Part shown: positions 11,327 to 22,808 of the stretch, piece by piece
How positions within the stretch are numbered: position 1 is the stretch's first letter
Layout of the letters: each line of letters starts with the position of its first letter
Origin: Brachypterus glaber
Taxonomy: Eukaryota > Arthropoda > Insecta > Coleoptera > Kateretidae
Assembly: GCA_958510825.1 (NCBI GenBank)
Contig: OY294051.1
Coordinates: 34,472,393 to 34,536,392 of the forward strand
Length of the DNA stretch: 64,000 bases
Direction of reading: 5' to 3'
Position numbers and translations under genes: made by a program
Notes under the pieces: generated by a model
What the model was told of the DNA's origin: nothing
The model's input: only the letters and a program-made list of their open reading frames with translations
Databases searched by the model: none

Positions 11327-11813
11327 CGTGGATCAGAAATGGTTTTCTAAGTATACTTTTGATCGCTGAACACAAATCCGTCGTCCGTTTTGACCCATCA
11401 GGTCAGGATTTTTTTTTAAATATGAACAATCAATTATTTTTTTTGTTAAAAATTTAATTTCGCTCATATTTTTCAAAATATTATTCCTATATTTTTGGAA
11501 TCAGCGCGCGGAGTTTTAAAGACGTGATTTAAAAAAAAAACTGAGATATGGTCAAAATCTTCAAATTTCGGTCATCGTTTTGATTAAAAAAAAAAAATCA
11601 TGTCGATAGATCTCGACGGGCTGATTTTAAAAATATAGGCATATAATACCTTCAGATTAATATATTGAATATGACCGAAATAAAATTTTCGAAAGGAAAA
11701 AAAAATTGGTTTTTCCTATTAAAAAAAAAATCCTGAGGCGATAGGCCAAAACACACGACGGATTCATGTTCAGCGACCAAAAATACACCTAGGAAACCAT
11801 TTTTGATCCACGG
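11327..11813. mobile_element. 487-bp TIR element
   Basis: The terminal inverted repeats are about 75 bp: gtggatcagaaatggttttc... at the left and the reverse complement of ...gaaaccatttttgatccac at the right. They continue through the gctgaacay and ccgtcgt phrases to the aggattttt stretches. The interior is AT-rich and non-coding. No target duplication was clear. Confidence 0.8.
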
Positions 11814-11917
11814 TAACCGATAGAAAAAATTTGCGGTCCTGTGTTATTAATAAGTTAATTAACAGAAAAAAAATTAACCAACGTCAATTTATAATTTATT
11901 ATACGCATAATAAATAT

Positions 11918-12075
11918 ACAGGGTTATTCAGAAATAAGTTCGAGAAATTTAAGAGGTGATTCTACGTTAAAAAATATTAAAAAAAGTTTCTATAAAGGTT
12001 GGTCCGGAAATGAGTCCTAAGGGAGCTACGGCTCTTTAAAATTGTAATAAAAATAAAGTTTTTAATTAATAACTT
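11918..12075 (+). repeat. Dispersed 'acagggttattcagaaataag' repeat fragment
   Basis: It begins atacagggttattcagaaataag, followed by ttggtccggaaatgagtc. The same order of phrases occurs at 29776-29960 (tacagggtgattcagaaataagg, ttggtctgaaaataatcc). Such acagggt starts are common at the ends of insect DNA elements. No coding part remains. Confidence 0.5.
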
Positions 12076-13929
12076 TTGTACCCTTTAAGCTAGAGTAACG
12101 GGCCTTTGCATTTATACTAGTATTACTAAGGGCAATAAGTATGTTAATTTATTTTTTTAAATCTCTCCAGAGGCGTGCCTAGACGGACAAAATATGTAAG
12201 GCTTAACAGATTTTTGCCTCAAACTTTTTTATGTGTATTTTTTTTGGATTTTTGTAATAAATATAGATTCTTTCAGTAAAAATACATAAAAAATATCATA
12301 TAGTATAACACTGTAGGAGCAACCGTTTAAAAAAAAATGCAATTAAGAGGAAGTAACACCCCCTCGGGGGTGGAGTTTTATGATCAGTTTAAATTTCAGC
12401 AACCTTAAAAACTCCTAAACAGAAATTTACAAATTTTTGTAAAAAAATGTATTTTTTCCCATTTGCCCCCCTTGCCCCACCCCAATGTTCACCAAACATA
12501 ATCCCGAGCGAGAACTTTTGGTAACATACCTGTTTGCCAAATTTCAACTCTCTACCTAAAGCGTTCTTAAGTGATCGTGCTTACAAAATTTCCCCGACAG
12601 AACGACCGATCGACCGATCAACTGATTGACCGACAATTTTTTTTTGCTTGAAATGGATTCATATCGACATAAAACGATATAAAACGCAAAAATACGCCAA
12701 AAAATCGAAATTTTCTGCACGAATACAAAGCTTACCGAAATTTTGAAATTTTTCAAAATGGGAAAGCAATATTTTAAGGAAGTACTTTAGTTTACCCAAA
12801 TAAAAACTGATCGGTGTAGACAACATAGTGTGTCTAAAAATAATTTATCAAAACGACCCCATGACATAGTTTCTATATCCTTTTTCCCTTTGAATGGGGT
12901 CCCCTTTGAAATATGTTCACTATCGAGTGGTGTTTATCGCAAAACAGGTGTCTACAAAAATTGCCTTACACGCACCTAGGGAGTTTTCAAAACCCCAAAA
13001 TTTAAGTGTTAAACCATAATTCAACCGTATAGGAAATTAAATCTATCGATTTAATATTTAATTATAATATTGTGGGCTTACGAGCAATACTTCATAAAAT
13101 ATTATATTTTGGTGGTTAATAAAACGTTTTTACCTGACTACGGTTATGTCCAAGGATTATGCTATACGTAGGTTGAAAGTATGTTTTTATGTATGTTGCT
13201 TTATTAGTTACCCTTTAGGGCCTAATTAATTTTTTCCAAATCATTTGTCTAGATTCAGGAAGAGAGCCTTTATAAGGCTCACAAAAGAAAAGTTTTCTGT
13301 TCTGGGGTAAAGACTTCTTATGTATTTTGGGATGCTGAATCTGTCATAAAAAATTATTAGAAATAACGATACTAATCTTCATCAAAAAAGCTTCCCAACT
13401 ATTCAAAAACATTAGGCTTTTAAAGCTGAGCTTTTCTGTGCCTGAATAAAATCTTTATTCCTTGCGTATGTTTGAGAGGTTCTTCTATATTTTTATTTAT
13501 GAATATACTGATTTGAATTCAGAGTTTTGACTTGGCTGCAAAGCAAATCTCGGTCAGTAGAAAAATGTCTACAATATTATATGTATAGAAAAATCTTTCA
13601 ATAAAATAGCTTTTTGTCATAAAACTGTATATATTGGTATTTTACGATTTTATGTATTTATATATACGTTATTTGACCTATATATTTTTTTACATTAAGG
13701 GTTCTGGGAAAATTGTTTGAGTATTATACAGTGTATGTCATAATCTAATCTTATACAGTTATAATGTCAGGCCCACATTATTGGCAGCTTTCCGAGATAG
13801 AATGACAAAAGTCACCCCCTTCATTTTAACTTTTAACCAAGTTAAGATATTGACTTTAAATTTATAACTGTAAATAAATAACTTAAACTATCTTTTGGCG
13901 TAAATGTTATATTTTATGTTATATTTTAC
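12076..13929. other. Degenerate repeat-derived sequence
   Basis: It contains a perfect cacccccTCgggggtg stem at about 12358-12373. A run of gaccgatcgaccgatca units at 12598-12640 is followed by atatcgacataaaacg, a combination that recurs at 17395-17470. The frame encoding GRSVVLSG on the minus strand is simply the translation of this run. From about 13000 to 13700 I recognise nothing. Confidence 0.45.
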
Positions 13930-13937
13930 AATATAAT
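13930..13937 (+). repeat. 8-bp target site duplication, left copy
   Basis: AATATAAT is identical to 14213-14220 and directly abuts the hAT-type terminus at 13938. Confidence 0.85.
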
Positions 13938-14212
13938 CAGGGCCGACGCGTCGAGAGAAAATCGGGGCTCGGGGGGAGTAACCTATGGCCCCGACTAAAA
14001 TATTTACCCCTGCCAAAAAATTTGAACTAAAAAAAAAGCTCATCGCCCCCAAAAATATTTTTTTTACCCCTACCTACCAAAAATTTTAATGACTGAAAAA
14101 AAATATATCCCCGCCAAATTTTTTTATGACTAAATAAAAGCTCATTGCCGGGCCCCCTCGGAAAACTTCGTGCCCGGGGGGAACCAACCCTGGCACCCTC
14201 TCGTCGGGCCTG
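13938..14212. mobile_element. Non-autonomous hAT element, 275 bp
   Basis: It starts CAGGGCCGACG and ends CGTCGGGCCTG, with exact 8-bp duplications AATATAAT on both sides. This combination is diagnostic of the hAT superfamily. The interior is built from repeated units of C-rich (acccctgcc) and A/T runs with the phrase aaaagctcat(c/t)gcc twice. It has no transposase frame and must have been mobilised in trans. Confidence 0.9.
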
Positions 14213-14220
14213 AATATAAT
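14213..14220 (+). repeat. 8-bp target site duplication, right copy
   Basis: AATATAAT, identical to 13930-13937. Confidence 0.85.
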
Positions 14221-14247
14221 AATAATTTATATTTATATAATAATAAA

Positions 14248-14451
14248 TTCATAGCTATTTGCATTGATGTCATCGCAAAATAACGCCGAAATACTATCGT
14301 GTTTTGAAATGCACCCATTTTACCATGGTAATTTCTTGTTATAAAAATTACTATGGTAAAATAAATGATAGTCTCTAATTATTTAAAATTTGAAGGTACT
14401 TAGGTACTTTTATATGACGAAGTTAGTCCTATTAGCTGTGAATTTGACTAT
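14248..14451. mobile_element. MITE family HH, copy 1
   Basis: The left end catagctatttgcattgatgtcatcgc and the right end (reversed) tagtcaaattcacagctaat are versions of one terminal sequence, agagtcaaattcacagct...tgacgtcatcg. That sequence also occurs at 29154-29193 and 51709-51806. The interior has aatactatcgtgtttt, shared with 51709-51806, and an attttaccatggtaat hairpin. Confidence 0.55.
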
Positions 14452-14960
14452 AGAATCAATTTTAAATTTAAATCTGATACAAAATGGAAATGTAATATAA
14501 AAAGCTAAATAAAAAACAAAATCCTTAAAAAAATATATAAGGTAGTGCCTTCCTTAAAACAGTATGGAGTAGACATTTCTGTCTGGTTTTAAGCTTGTCA
14601 TAAATTTGTCCGTTGTAGGTCAACACTTTTTCCGTTTTCCTGCCATTTTATCATCCAGTAAAATAGAGGTCTTGTAATACATGAAAAAAAATCTTCGGAA
14701 ATTTCGAATAAAAAACTTTACCGACCAGAAATAATCAAGTTGATTCATTTTCACCGCACGAACTAAGCTTGCGTTCCCAAAGGACCTTTTGAGTGTGACA
14801 GGAACGATAATGTTTGATATTCCAAAAACGTGACAAAGATAGCATTGCACTATGACGTTCTTGAATATTATGGTCACCGATAAACATTTAATTTTAGTGA
14901 AATTTGATAATGTGTACCGAGGAAGTTTCTTATTATTACACTTGTAGTTATAATATACGG
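14452..14960. other. AT-rich DNA without recognisable features
   Basis: An 85-aa minus-strand open frame is present but shows no family motif. No repeat structure was found. Confidence 0.4.
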
Positions 14961-15539
14961 TGTACAGTTGGTACCAACAAAACTGGAAAAGTGAAGTTAT
15001 AAAAAAAAATTACATTGTGAATGTTTCATTTGACAAATATTTGTTTACTTGTTAATAAATTTAGTGTCAATATTGTTATTGCCACCTCAATGTCAAAGTC
15101 AAAAAATGTTGGTATATTTTTTTCAAATTGGAAGAGATAAAGCAGAAAAACAAGAATACTGGTGTAAAACCCATAATTATAATTTTTAAATTAAGGAACT
15201 ATGAGGAATACCTAGTTGTAGGAGACCAATATACTAGTAGTGTTTTTTAAAAATAAAGGTATTTAAAACAAGTTTATTAGATACAAAATATATTGATAAG
15301 GGGATTTAATAATAGACATTTTAGAATAGGGATATTTTAGAGCAGAAATACAGTAATTAACAATAGAGATACGCTTCAAAATCCAAATAGTATTTACTAA
15401 ACACAAATGCATAGAATAACATGATTTTTGACATGGTTTGGACTTTTTAAATAATCCACATTCACACAACTAAATTTTATGGAAAACATGAAATTTTACT
15501 TAACCCCACTTTTCCAGTTTTGTTGGTACCAACTGTACA
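14961..15539. mobile_element. 579-bp element with perfect 33-bp TIRs
   Basis: 14961-14993 and 15507-15539 are exact reverse complements beginning tgtacagttggtaccaacaa. The 68-aa minus-strand frame inside shows no transposase motif, so this is a non-autonomous DNA transposon. The intact TIRs suggest recent movement. The superfamily is unclear because no target duplication is evident. Confidence 0.88.
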
Positions 15540-16584
15540 TCCTTAAAAAGAAACTCATACATGAGAAAAAGATAAAGATAAAATTTTAATCAAAAAAAAT
15601 ATCCCAAATGCAAAAAAAAACACAAAAAAATAAGCAGAAAAAAATACCAAAATCATGTATAGGCCTAAAAATTTAAAACCTTGAATTTAAAATAAAAAAA
15701 AAAATATTTACATTAACTAAAAAATAATAACATTTGTAATTTAACATAAAGTTTTCCCTGATAAAATCCACTTCGAAATATCTGCTTTTAAGCAAAAAAA
15801 GGCTAAATATTAATTACTAGACCCAAATCTAATATATATTTCGTTACCATGGCAAAATGGGCAAAATAAAAGTTTTGGGAGTCAAAGGACTAACAATATT
15901 ATATATTTATTAATTTTATTTTCATATTGAATACATCCAATTTACATCAACATCTATACATTTTTAAATTAAATTATTTTTTATGATTAAATAGTCCTGA
16001 ATTTGATTAACTTTTTCAACAAATATTCATGAACTCAGTTATTTAGATGAAATATAAAAAAAAATACGAAAATATTTTTTTTTTAATCCCTTTCTGTATA
16101 GGCATAAAAAACATTTTTTTACTAAGCTCATTTCTTTTTTTTATAAATTGTTGTAAAATGGTCACGTAAAATTCCATACGTGACCGTCAAGTTTTCACTA
16201 ACTTTGTTTGCCTACTGTTTTACAAAATTGTTTTGCCTCTGGGAAATTTTACGTTAATTTTTTCAAAGGATATTTCCAATCTAATGATTTAATACTTTAA
16301 AATCTCATGTTTTACCGGTGCTCTCACTGGAAGTTTTTTTTGGGGAAGGGGCATAAACAAAAATGTTATCTAAAGATTCCGATTATTCCAATATTTTACT
16401 TAAAATTACGATTTTTCCAAACCTGATTTATAAATATAATATACATATAACCAAAGGATTTCAATAACTTTGAGCCGATGATCGCTTTTATTGTATTGAT
16501 CCTTAAAATTAGTGAATATATTTATTATATTAAATTTGTATAAAATTATTAAAATAAATGTTAAGCTGTGATTATTAAATATTC
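15540..16584. other. AT-rich DNA with one short hairpin
   Basis: ggtcacgta...tacgtgacc forms a perfect 9-bp stem at about 16160-16187. Otherwise I see only A/T-rich sequence. Confidence 0.45.
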
Positions 16585-16920
16585 TTTATCCAATACATAC
16601 AGATAATAAGATAATTACCAGCTTTATTTTAAATAGATAAACTCAATAATTACCCCAGCGTGGATTTTACTTTATTGAGTGGATAATTATTTATTTTACC
16701 CACTCAACTGTCACTTGTCAAATTATTTTCTTGTAAATGTCATTAAAATTTTTAATAAAAATATGAATTCCTAAGCTATTTATTGGATAAAACCTTGTAT
16801 GGCACTCATGGGTAAACCGATATTGCCCTCTCGAAAATGAACCTGCTTGGCTGACGCCTCACAGGTTAATTTTCTCATGGGCAATATCTTACTTTACCCA
16901 CTAGTACCATAAATAACTAT
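16585..16920 (-). mobile_element. Family E element, copy 1
   Basis: A full-length copy in reverse orientation, 336 bp. The left part (16585-16795) is a MITE with tttatccaata at both ends. The right part is a hairpin of cactcatgggtaaaccgatattgccc and gggcaatatcttactttacccac around a tgacgcctcacagg core. Three further copies lie at 18496, 60188 and 63798. Confidence 0.85.
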
Positions 16921-17948
16921 GATGGGTTCAGAATTAATGTAATTTTTATTAAAACTACGTAGGTAAACTTTCAGTTCAATGTGTCAAATATTCATTTAAC
17001 CCTCATAGGTCGCTCTGTGAAAAATGGAGCAATATTCTGAGAATATGTGGTGAAAATCAGTTCATTTAAAAATAACGTAGGTATTTGGCAAACGAGCGAC
17101 ATAGTGAAAAATCCTTTATATTTTAAAATCCGATAAAGCGCTCCATCATGTTTATTTCATATGCCTTTTGCTTAGAGGGCCAAAGGTAAATCTGGTTGAT
17201 TTCTTTCAGCAAAATTTTATATATTAATTAAAGTACATTTTAATTAAGCTATTTTTATCCTTTAAAGGTTAGTTTATGGGTTATTCCAGCAAATCGTGAC
17301 ATGACTGGATTTAAATAAAATACAGATTATTATTAGCTAGCTGAAGCGTTCAAAATGTCAAAAAGTTATTGTGCCCATAAGATTTCTCGGGCAGAACGAC
17401 CGACAAAAATAAATCGACCGACCGATGGACAGACCGACATATCGACATAAAACGTCATAAAACGAAAAAGTACGTAAACAAAATTGAAGGTAAATACTTT
17501 GCGTTTAAAATTTAAAACACAATTTTAAAAACTACATTTTGTTTTGGATATAGGTTCTAGAAAAAAGAAAATATAATTTTCATTAACAACTTTTATATGT
17601 ATAAGTTGGTCCAATATAATGAAATGAGAAAGATTTCTATATTTAATGATTTTAAAATATTCATGTGAAATACCACACGATCTAAGAAAAATTTTAAAAC
17701 TTTTCTTATGGCTACCTGAAATGATTTTTCTCTAAGGAAGCTTTTCTCGTTTATTTTTCTTGCAGGAGCTGTAAAAATACTCGTGAAAATTAAGTTGGGT
17801 ATGCAATTTTAAATATTGACCCAGGAAGTTTATTCTTGAATCACACACATGGAAAAAAGTTGTTCGTAAAATATTAACTTAACCCCTTACCGCTTACCGT
17901 CCCCTTTGTGACACGGACCGTTTTTTTTATTATTTGTTGTATTAACTA
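16921..17948. other. Repeat-derived AT-rich sequence
   Basis: 17385-17475 repeats the accgaccgatgg...atatcgacataaaacg combination of 12598-12690. A possible acceptor (tttatttttcttgcag, ending 17765) is followed by a short open stretch, but the sequence does not match the expected Dok-7 continuation and is not called as an exon. Confidence 0.4.
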
Positions 17949-19285
17949 CAATAGGCAACACGGTTTCTTTCCCTGATTGGAGTCATATGTTCTTTTTACA
18001 AATTTTCGTCGCTGAGACCGAATCTGGCTTCAGAATGTTTTTATTGCCTCAAGTTTCTAAGAAAAATGAGATCAAAGTGGTAAAACATCATTATTTTAGC
18101 CTTCTTTTGTTCAAAAATCATGGGAGATAAAAATATTTTGGGGGCAAATTTGGATTCGGTGACTCGATATTAGTTAAAAAATACCCAACTTAGACTATAA
18201 AAACTTTAAATTCATAGGTAAAATAAAAAGAGATACTAGGGAAAAAAATATTAAAAAAAATGCATCCTGTGACACAACTAAGTAGGGGTGGGGGTAAGGA
18301 GATCCCTATAAGGGAACTATCTTAGCGCCAAGTACTTATGCTAAAAAACGTCAAAAAGAATCACTAGGTGGTCAAAAATTAATATGTTACGTTATGAGGT
18401 TCTTATGTAATCAGGTAACATTTTTAGGATGTAGAACCATTAAAAAATTTTTTTAAGGTCAAATTCGGATTCTGGGCCTATAGATTGATAAGAGAATAGT
18501 TATTTATGGTACTAGTGGTTAAAGTAAGTATTGCCCATGAGAAAATTAACCAGCCAAGCAGGTTAATTTTCGAGAGGGCAATATCGGTTTACCCATGAGT
18601 GCCATACAAGGTTTTATCCAATAAATAGCTTAGGAATTCATATTTTTATTAAAAATTATAATGACATTTACAAGAAAATTATTTGACAAGTGACAGTTGA
18701 GTGGGTAAAATAAATAATTATCCACTCAATATAGTAAAAGCCACGCGGGAGTTATTATTGAGTTTATCTATTAAAAATAAAGCTGGTAATTGTCTTATTA
18801 TCTGTATGTATTGGATAAATATATTTTTTGCGCTTGGAAAAAAAGTTTACACTGTGTGTTTTAATTTTATTTATTTTTTTCATTTATTTACTTTTTACGA
18901 ACAAATTAAGCCAAATAATAAAATATTTGTATATTTATTTTTGTAGATAATTTTATAAACTACAAATTAAGTTCTATAAAGTTTCTACAAAAACCTGATA
19001 GTTTTACCACAAATGAGCAATTAAGTAAACTGTGCACTTTAATTTTAAGCTTTTTATTTTTTTTTCGCTTACTTACTAAAACAGTAGGTCCTTCGCATAT
19101 GGATTTTTAAATTTCTCGTATTTTATTTAATATACCCTAAAATTTTCAAAATCCTACCATTTTTTTAAAGATTTTCAAAAAATCCGTCATTATTTCATGG
19201 ACTTATATCTCAAAAACGTGAGGTGCTGGAATTTTTCTAATAACAGATTTGGATTCTACGCCCTTAAATTGATAGTCGCCTAGTG
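17949..19285 (+). mobile_element. Family D element, copy 1, interrupted by family E copy 2
   Basis: It starts ataggcaacacggtttctttccctgattgg and ends tcgcctagtg. The interior is collinear with 43152-44231 and, reversed, with 55271-56364, sharing ctgagaccgaatctgg, aaaatcatgggagataaaaat and gagcaattaagtaaactgtg. A 324-bp family E element sits at 18496-18819, inside the phrase gataaga...tttgg that is uninterrupted at 43770. The right terminal region is partly deleted. Confidence 0.8.
18496..18819 (+). mobile_element. Family E element, copy 2, nested in family D
   Basis: It matches 60188-60521 almost base for base from atagttatttatggtactag to tgtattggataaa. Comparison with the uninterrupted family D copy at 43152-44231 shows that it inserted after that element. 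Confidence 0.85.
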
Positions 19286-20055
19286 CTATTAGACAAGAGA
19301 TTAGTTAATTTTTGTTATGAATAGAACCTGTTACAGATATGAGAAAAAAAAATCCAGCCATCTAGAGTTAATTAAGCGAACTTTTATTAACGTGTTAAAC
19401 AAGGATTCTGCGTGTCAGCTGAGCATAGCTTTAAACTTCAAAGTGTAATTAATTTTTTTTTTGGAATTTATAGTTTTTTTAATTTTTTTAAAAAGTAACC
19501 CCACATAACTTTTTTGTTTTTGGGGGATTACTTTTAAAATTGGTAAAATTGATCCTTATAATAAAAGTAATTTTTCCTAAAAAAGTTACGTTAATTGGAA
19601 TTTTCTTTTAGCTTTCATTACTTTCAAAAACAATAGCGATCTTTCCCTCATAGATTTTTCCTAAAAATTTCAAGTCGATCGGATTATTCGTTCTTGAGTT
19701 ATCGTGCTCCCCGTGACATCGGACGAACGGACGCACCGAGATTTGAAAAAAAAAGTTGCTTATTTTTTCATGAAACTAATTTATATCCAAGAATCTAGAA
19801 CAATTTTTGATTTTTTTTTTGAAAATTCGAAACTACCGTATAATATTATTCTAGCGCTGGCGCTGTAAATAATATAATAATAATACTCAATAAATTTCAA
19901 AAGCTACGTGACAGATTTGAAATTAGATAGATATGTATGCTATCTGTGATATAGCGATATAAATAAATTAAATATGCGTACCATAATGCACAATATTACT
20001 TACAAGGTAGTGAATTGTAAGCGTCATTTAATAATTAATATAATTTATTACCTAA
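19286..20055. repeat. Dispersed repeat family F, reverse copy, and flanks
   Basis: About 19596-19760 reads caatagcgatctttccctca...aagtcgatcggattattcgttcttgag...cggacgaacggac. This is the reverse complement of the arrangement at 59680-59810. The remainder is AT-rich with no gene. Confidence 0.5.
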
Positions 20056-20284
20056 ACTCGTGACAATATGAGAATGCGACTCTGACGTCACAGCGCGCTG
20101 CAGCGCGTAAATTAAAAAGCACTCTGTAGTGTAACTGAAACTTATTTATTAATACTTAATACATAATTATTATATAGAAAATGTATATAAACAAAAATCA
20201 TTTATTAAATCTTTAGAAATAAGTTTCAATTACCCTACAAAGTGGTATTTAGTTTACGCGCTGTGACGTCAGATTGACACGAGT
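20056..20284. mobile_element. Palindromic MITE with a TGACGTCA octamer in each arm
   Basis: The arms actcgtgacaatatgagaat...ctgacgtcacagcgcg...gaaacttattt and their reverse complement pair over about 80 bp with an insertion in the left arm. Each arm holds TGACGTCA (20083-20090, 20264-20271), the CREB/ATF palindrome. The left arm also has a gcgcgctgcagcgcg palindrome. Confidence 0.75.
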
Positions 20285-20577
20285 ATATAATACTTATCGT
20301 TTAAAAATTAAAATGCAATGGTTTTAAAAATAGATACTTAAAAAGTACTAAACTGAAATCTTAAATAAATACTTTAAAACATTATTTTTAGAGGTTAAAT
20401 TTTCAAGTAAAATTGTGCTTACTACTTTTTATCAACTATTTACGATGTGGTGCCATATGAGAATAAAGTCATAGTCAGATAGTTATACACGAGAGTATAT
20501 CGGAAAATTGGGGAAAAGTGTAACTTAGGGCTAGTTAGGAGAAGGGATCAAATATTAGTTACATACTATATTACTGT

Positions 20578-20980
20578 AGGTATTTCCAAATATAGTATAG
20601 GTTTTTTAAATTTGGCGCTTAATACTTCACGAAGTCTGATTTACACTGGTTTGTTTATTATTTACATGTCAAGATAACCAAGCCTAAATTTTATATTCTG
20701 TATTGATAAAAATTTTACTAAAAACACTCGTGTATAAAAATTATTCTTGTAGAAACAAAATTTGATTTTAAAATCGCTTTTTTCTCATTAATGGCACATA
20801 GCACAGTTTTTACGGTTGTTTAAATTTGACCTTGCCAATTGGCTTACAAGACACGCGCATCTTGGGTTTCCATAGTAACTTAAGGATTGTTTACAAGCAT
20901 CTTGGGTTTCCATAGTAACTTAAGGATTGTTTACAAGCGGAAAGGTTTAAAAAATATATACCTTTTTTGGAAATACTATA
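20578..20980. mobile_element. Possible TIR element containing a 40-bp tandem duplication
   Basis: aggtatttccaaatatagtat at the left and ataccttttttggaaatact at the right are imperfect inverted repeats. The ends are diverged and the class is unknown. Confidence 0.35.
20857..20936 (+). repeat. Exact 40-bp tandem duplication
   Basis: Two identical adjacent units begin gcatcttgggtttccatagt and end ggattgtttacaa. The lack of any mismatch implies a very recent duplication or a sequencing/assembly duplication. Confidence 0.95.
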
Positions 20981-21284
20981 AGACATGAGAAGGTAGTCAG
21001 GTCTAAAATGGAACATTGCTCACAAATAAGCTTGTTTGGGTTTCGAGTTAAAAGATGTTCAAAACTAATTCTGTCCCATAGAGGTTAAATCCTTGTTACT
21101 ATATGACTTGGAATAGCCAATAAACAATAATCCAGAACTAAATATAGTAAAACTTGAACAAACCTAATATAGGATATAGGTAGGGTATATAAATATGGAA
21201 TAGGGTGCTGCATGGGTCTAATAACTTAGTGACGATAAACTTTTTCATCATTATCATCAAGTTATCAGTCCCAAGACTGGTTTG

Positions 21285-21447
21285 AGGCATCATCATCATC
21301 ATCATCATCAGAAGCGGTGTGGTTATTACCAAGTAATAGCCACGGCACTCAGACCTGAGATCCATTGTGCATGCCGCAGTCATCTAGATGACACATCATT
21401 TGATTAGGATGGTTTGAGGCAGCTCTCCATCCCATTCTATCCCTAGG
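21285..21447 (-). pseudogene. RTE-like LINE, 3' terminal remnant
   Basis: On the minus strand from 21447 the frame reads PRDRMGWRAASNHPN and ends in a stop at 21349. The D-R-x-x-W-R signature is typical of the extreme C-terminus of RTE and Jockey/R1-group LINE polyproteins. About 60 bp downstream, on the same strand, the element ends in (tgatga)n at 21288-21311, matching the short microsatellite tails of RTE elements. The reverse transcriptase itself is missing, consistent with 5' truncation at insertion. Confidence 0.6.
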
Positions 21448-22808
21448 GACCTGTTTACAGTATTATAACGTGTTGATAAAACGAGTGAAAATTTCGTGTT
21501 AGTTTAAAGTAAAATGGATAGTGCATAATAAATTTAAAACCATTCGGATTATAACAGAGTTGAAATAATAGAAATGTGCCGTGTCAAATTAAACATTTGG
21601 ACTGTCTCTGGAAAATCTGCAAATTAAATTTCCTAAATGTAACGAATCTATTTTGTCAAATTCTTTCAGTTTTAAACCCTTTTCGCTCGTTAAATACGAA
21701 TTTTGTCCGATTAAATTAATTTTTCTTTTTCATTAAGCCATCACAACTTTTTTCTCTCCTTTTCTAGATAATCAAAGCTTAATTATATATTGTAAAAAAA
21801 TTATTTGTATAGAATATATTGTAGATAAAATTGTTTTATTAACATAAAGTTTCTAATAGATTTTTTTGCCTTGTATAATATTGGTAAAAAAGAGAAAATT
21901 TACGTTTTTCGAGGTTCTGAATGCAAAAAAAAATATTTTAATATTCCAAGTAACTCAACAGTTAGTATATCCGCAAGTATGTTAAGTACTTAGGTACAAA
22001 TCCTTAGCTTGATTAAAATTGAATACTATTTTACTTAAACCAAGCGTTTAATACTTGAGTCAAGTAAAAGTACTTGGATTAAGTAATAAAATTACTTTTA
22101 TTGAGTTTTGAAAAAAAAACGAGCATTTAAAATACTAAAAATGATATAAATAGTACTAATTTCTTGGAACCAAGTACTGACGGAACTTGAAACAATTTAT
22201 TGAATTTTTTAAAGCTAGTTAAATTTGTTTATATTAATTTTTTTCTCTGTGCACACTCCATATTTGGACTAAAGTTCTCGCCTGAAATTGTGCTTGGTGT
22301 AAATCGGAACTCAAACAGAATAAAACTATTTAAAAAAAAATCGTTAAAAAAAAACAAGAATAAAGTAAAAAAATATCACTTGCATTTTTTCTTCTCTTAA
22401 TTTTTATTGTTTTCCCCTTTTTTTCTTCTTTTTTTACATAAACCGAAAGTATTACTTTATTGACAGAAATATATATTTTTTTTAATGTGAGTCAGAAAAA
22501 CCAATATGGCTTACTAGATATCTAGTATTACCGTGTTTATAAACTTGTGAAATTGACCGTTTGATAGATTGTCCTGTCCAAATATTGACTTCACTTTTCA
22601 GCCTATCAACTCTAAATGGTCATATTTTTGTAGGGTGTTCAGCGAAATCTATTTACCAAACGTCTGTTTGTCAAAGCAATATTTCTAATAGATCTTGATG
22701 GTAAACAAGTTTTTTTTCCTCTCGTAAAAAATAACCTATATTTTTTATGTAAACAGGGTACCTAATACATTTTATTTACAAGCATACAGAAAAACGTCTT
22801 ATATGCAT
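21448..22808. other. AT-rich DNA without a recognised gene
   Basis: aagtact/tacttgg-type words recur at about 21975-22080, but no repeat unit could be defined. The 66-aa frame at 22200 is lysine and asparagine rich and looks spurious. Confidence 0.4.

Noticed and set aside
17750..17800. Second exon of the Dok-7-like gene after a ttcttgcag acceptor
   Set aside because: The open stretch is short and does not match the expected continuation of the PH domain; the acceptor-like sequence is probably coincidental.
21138..21383. 81-aa frame with a methionine run
   Set aside because: The methionines come from the (cat)n repeat that forms the tail of the LINE remnant.
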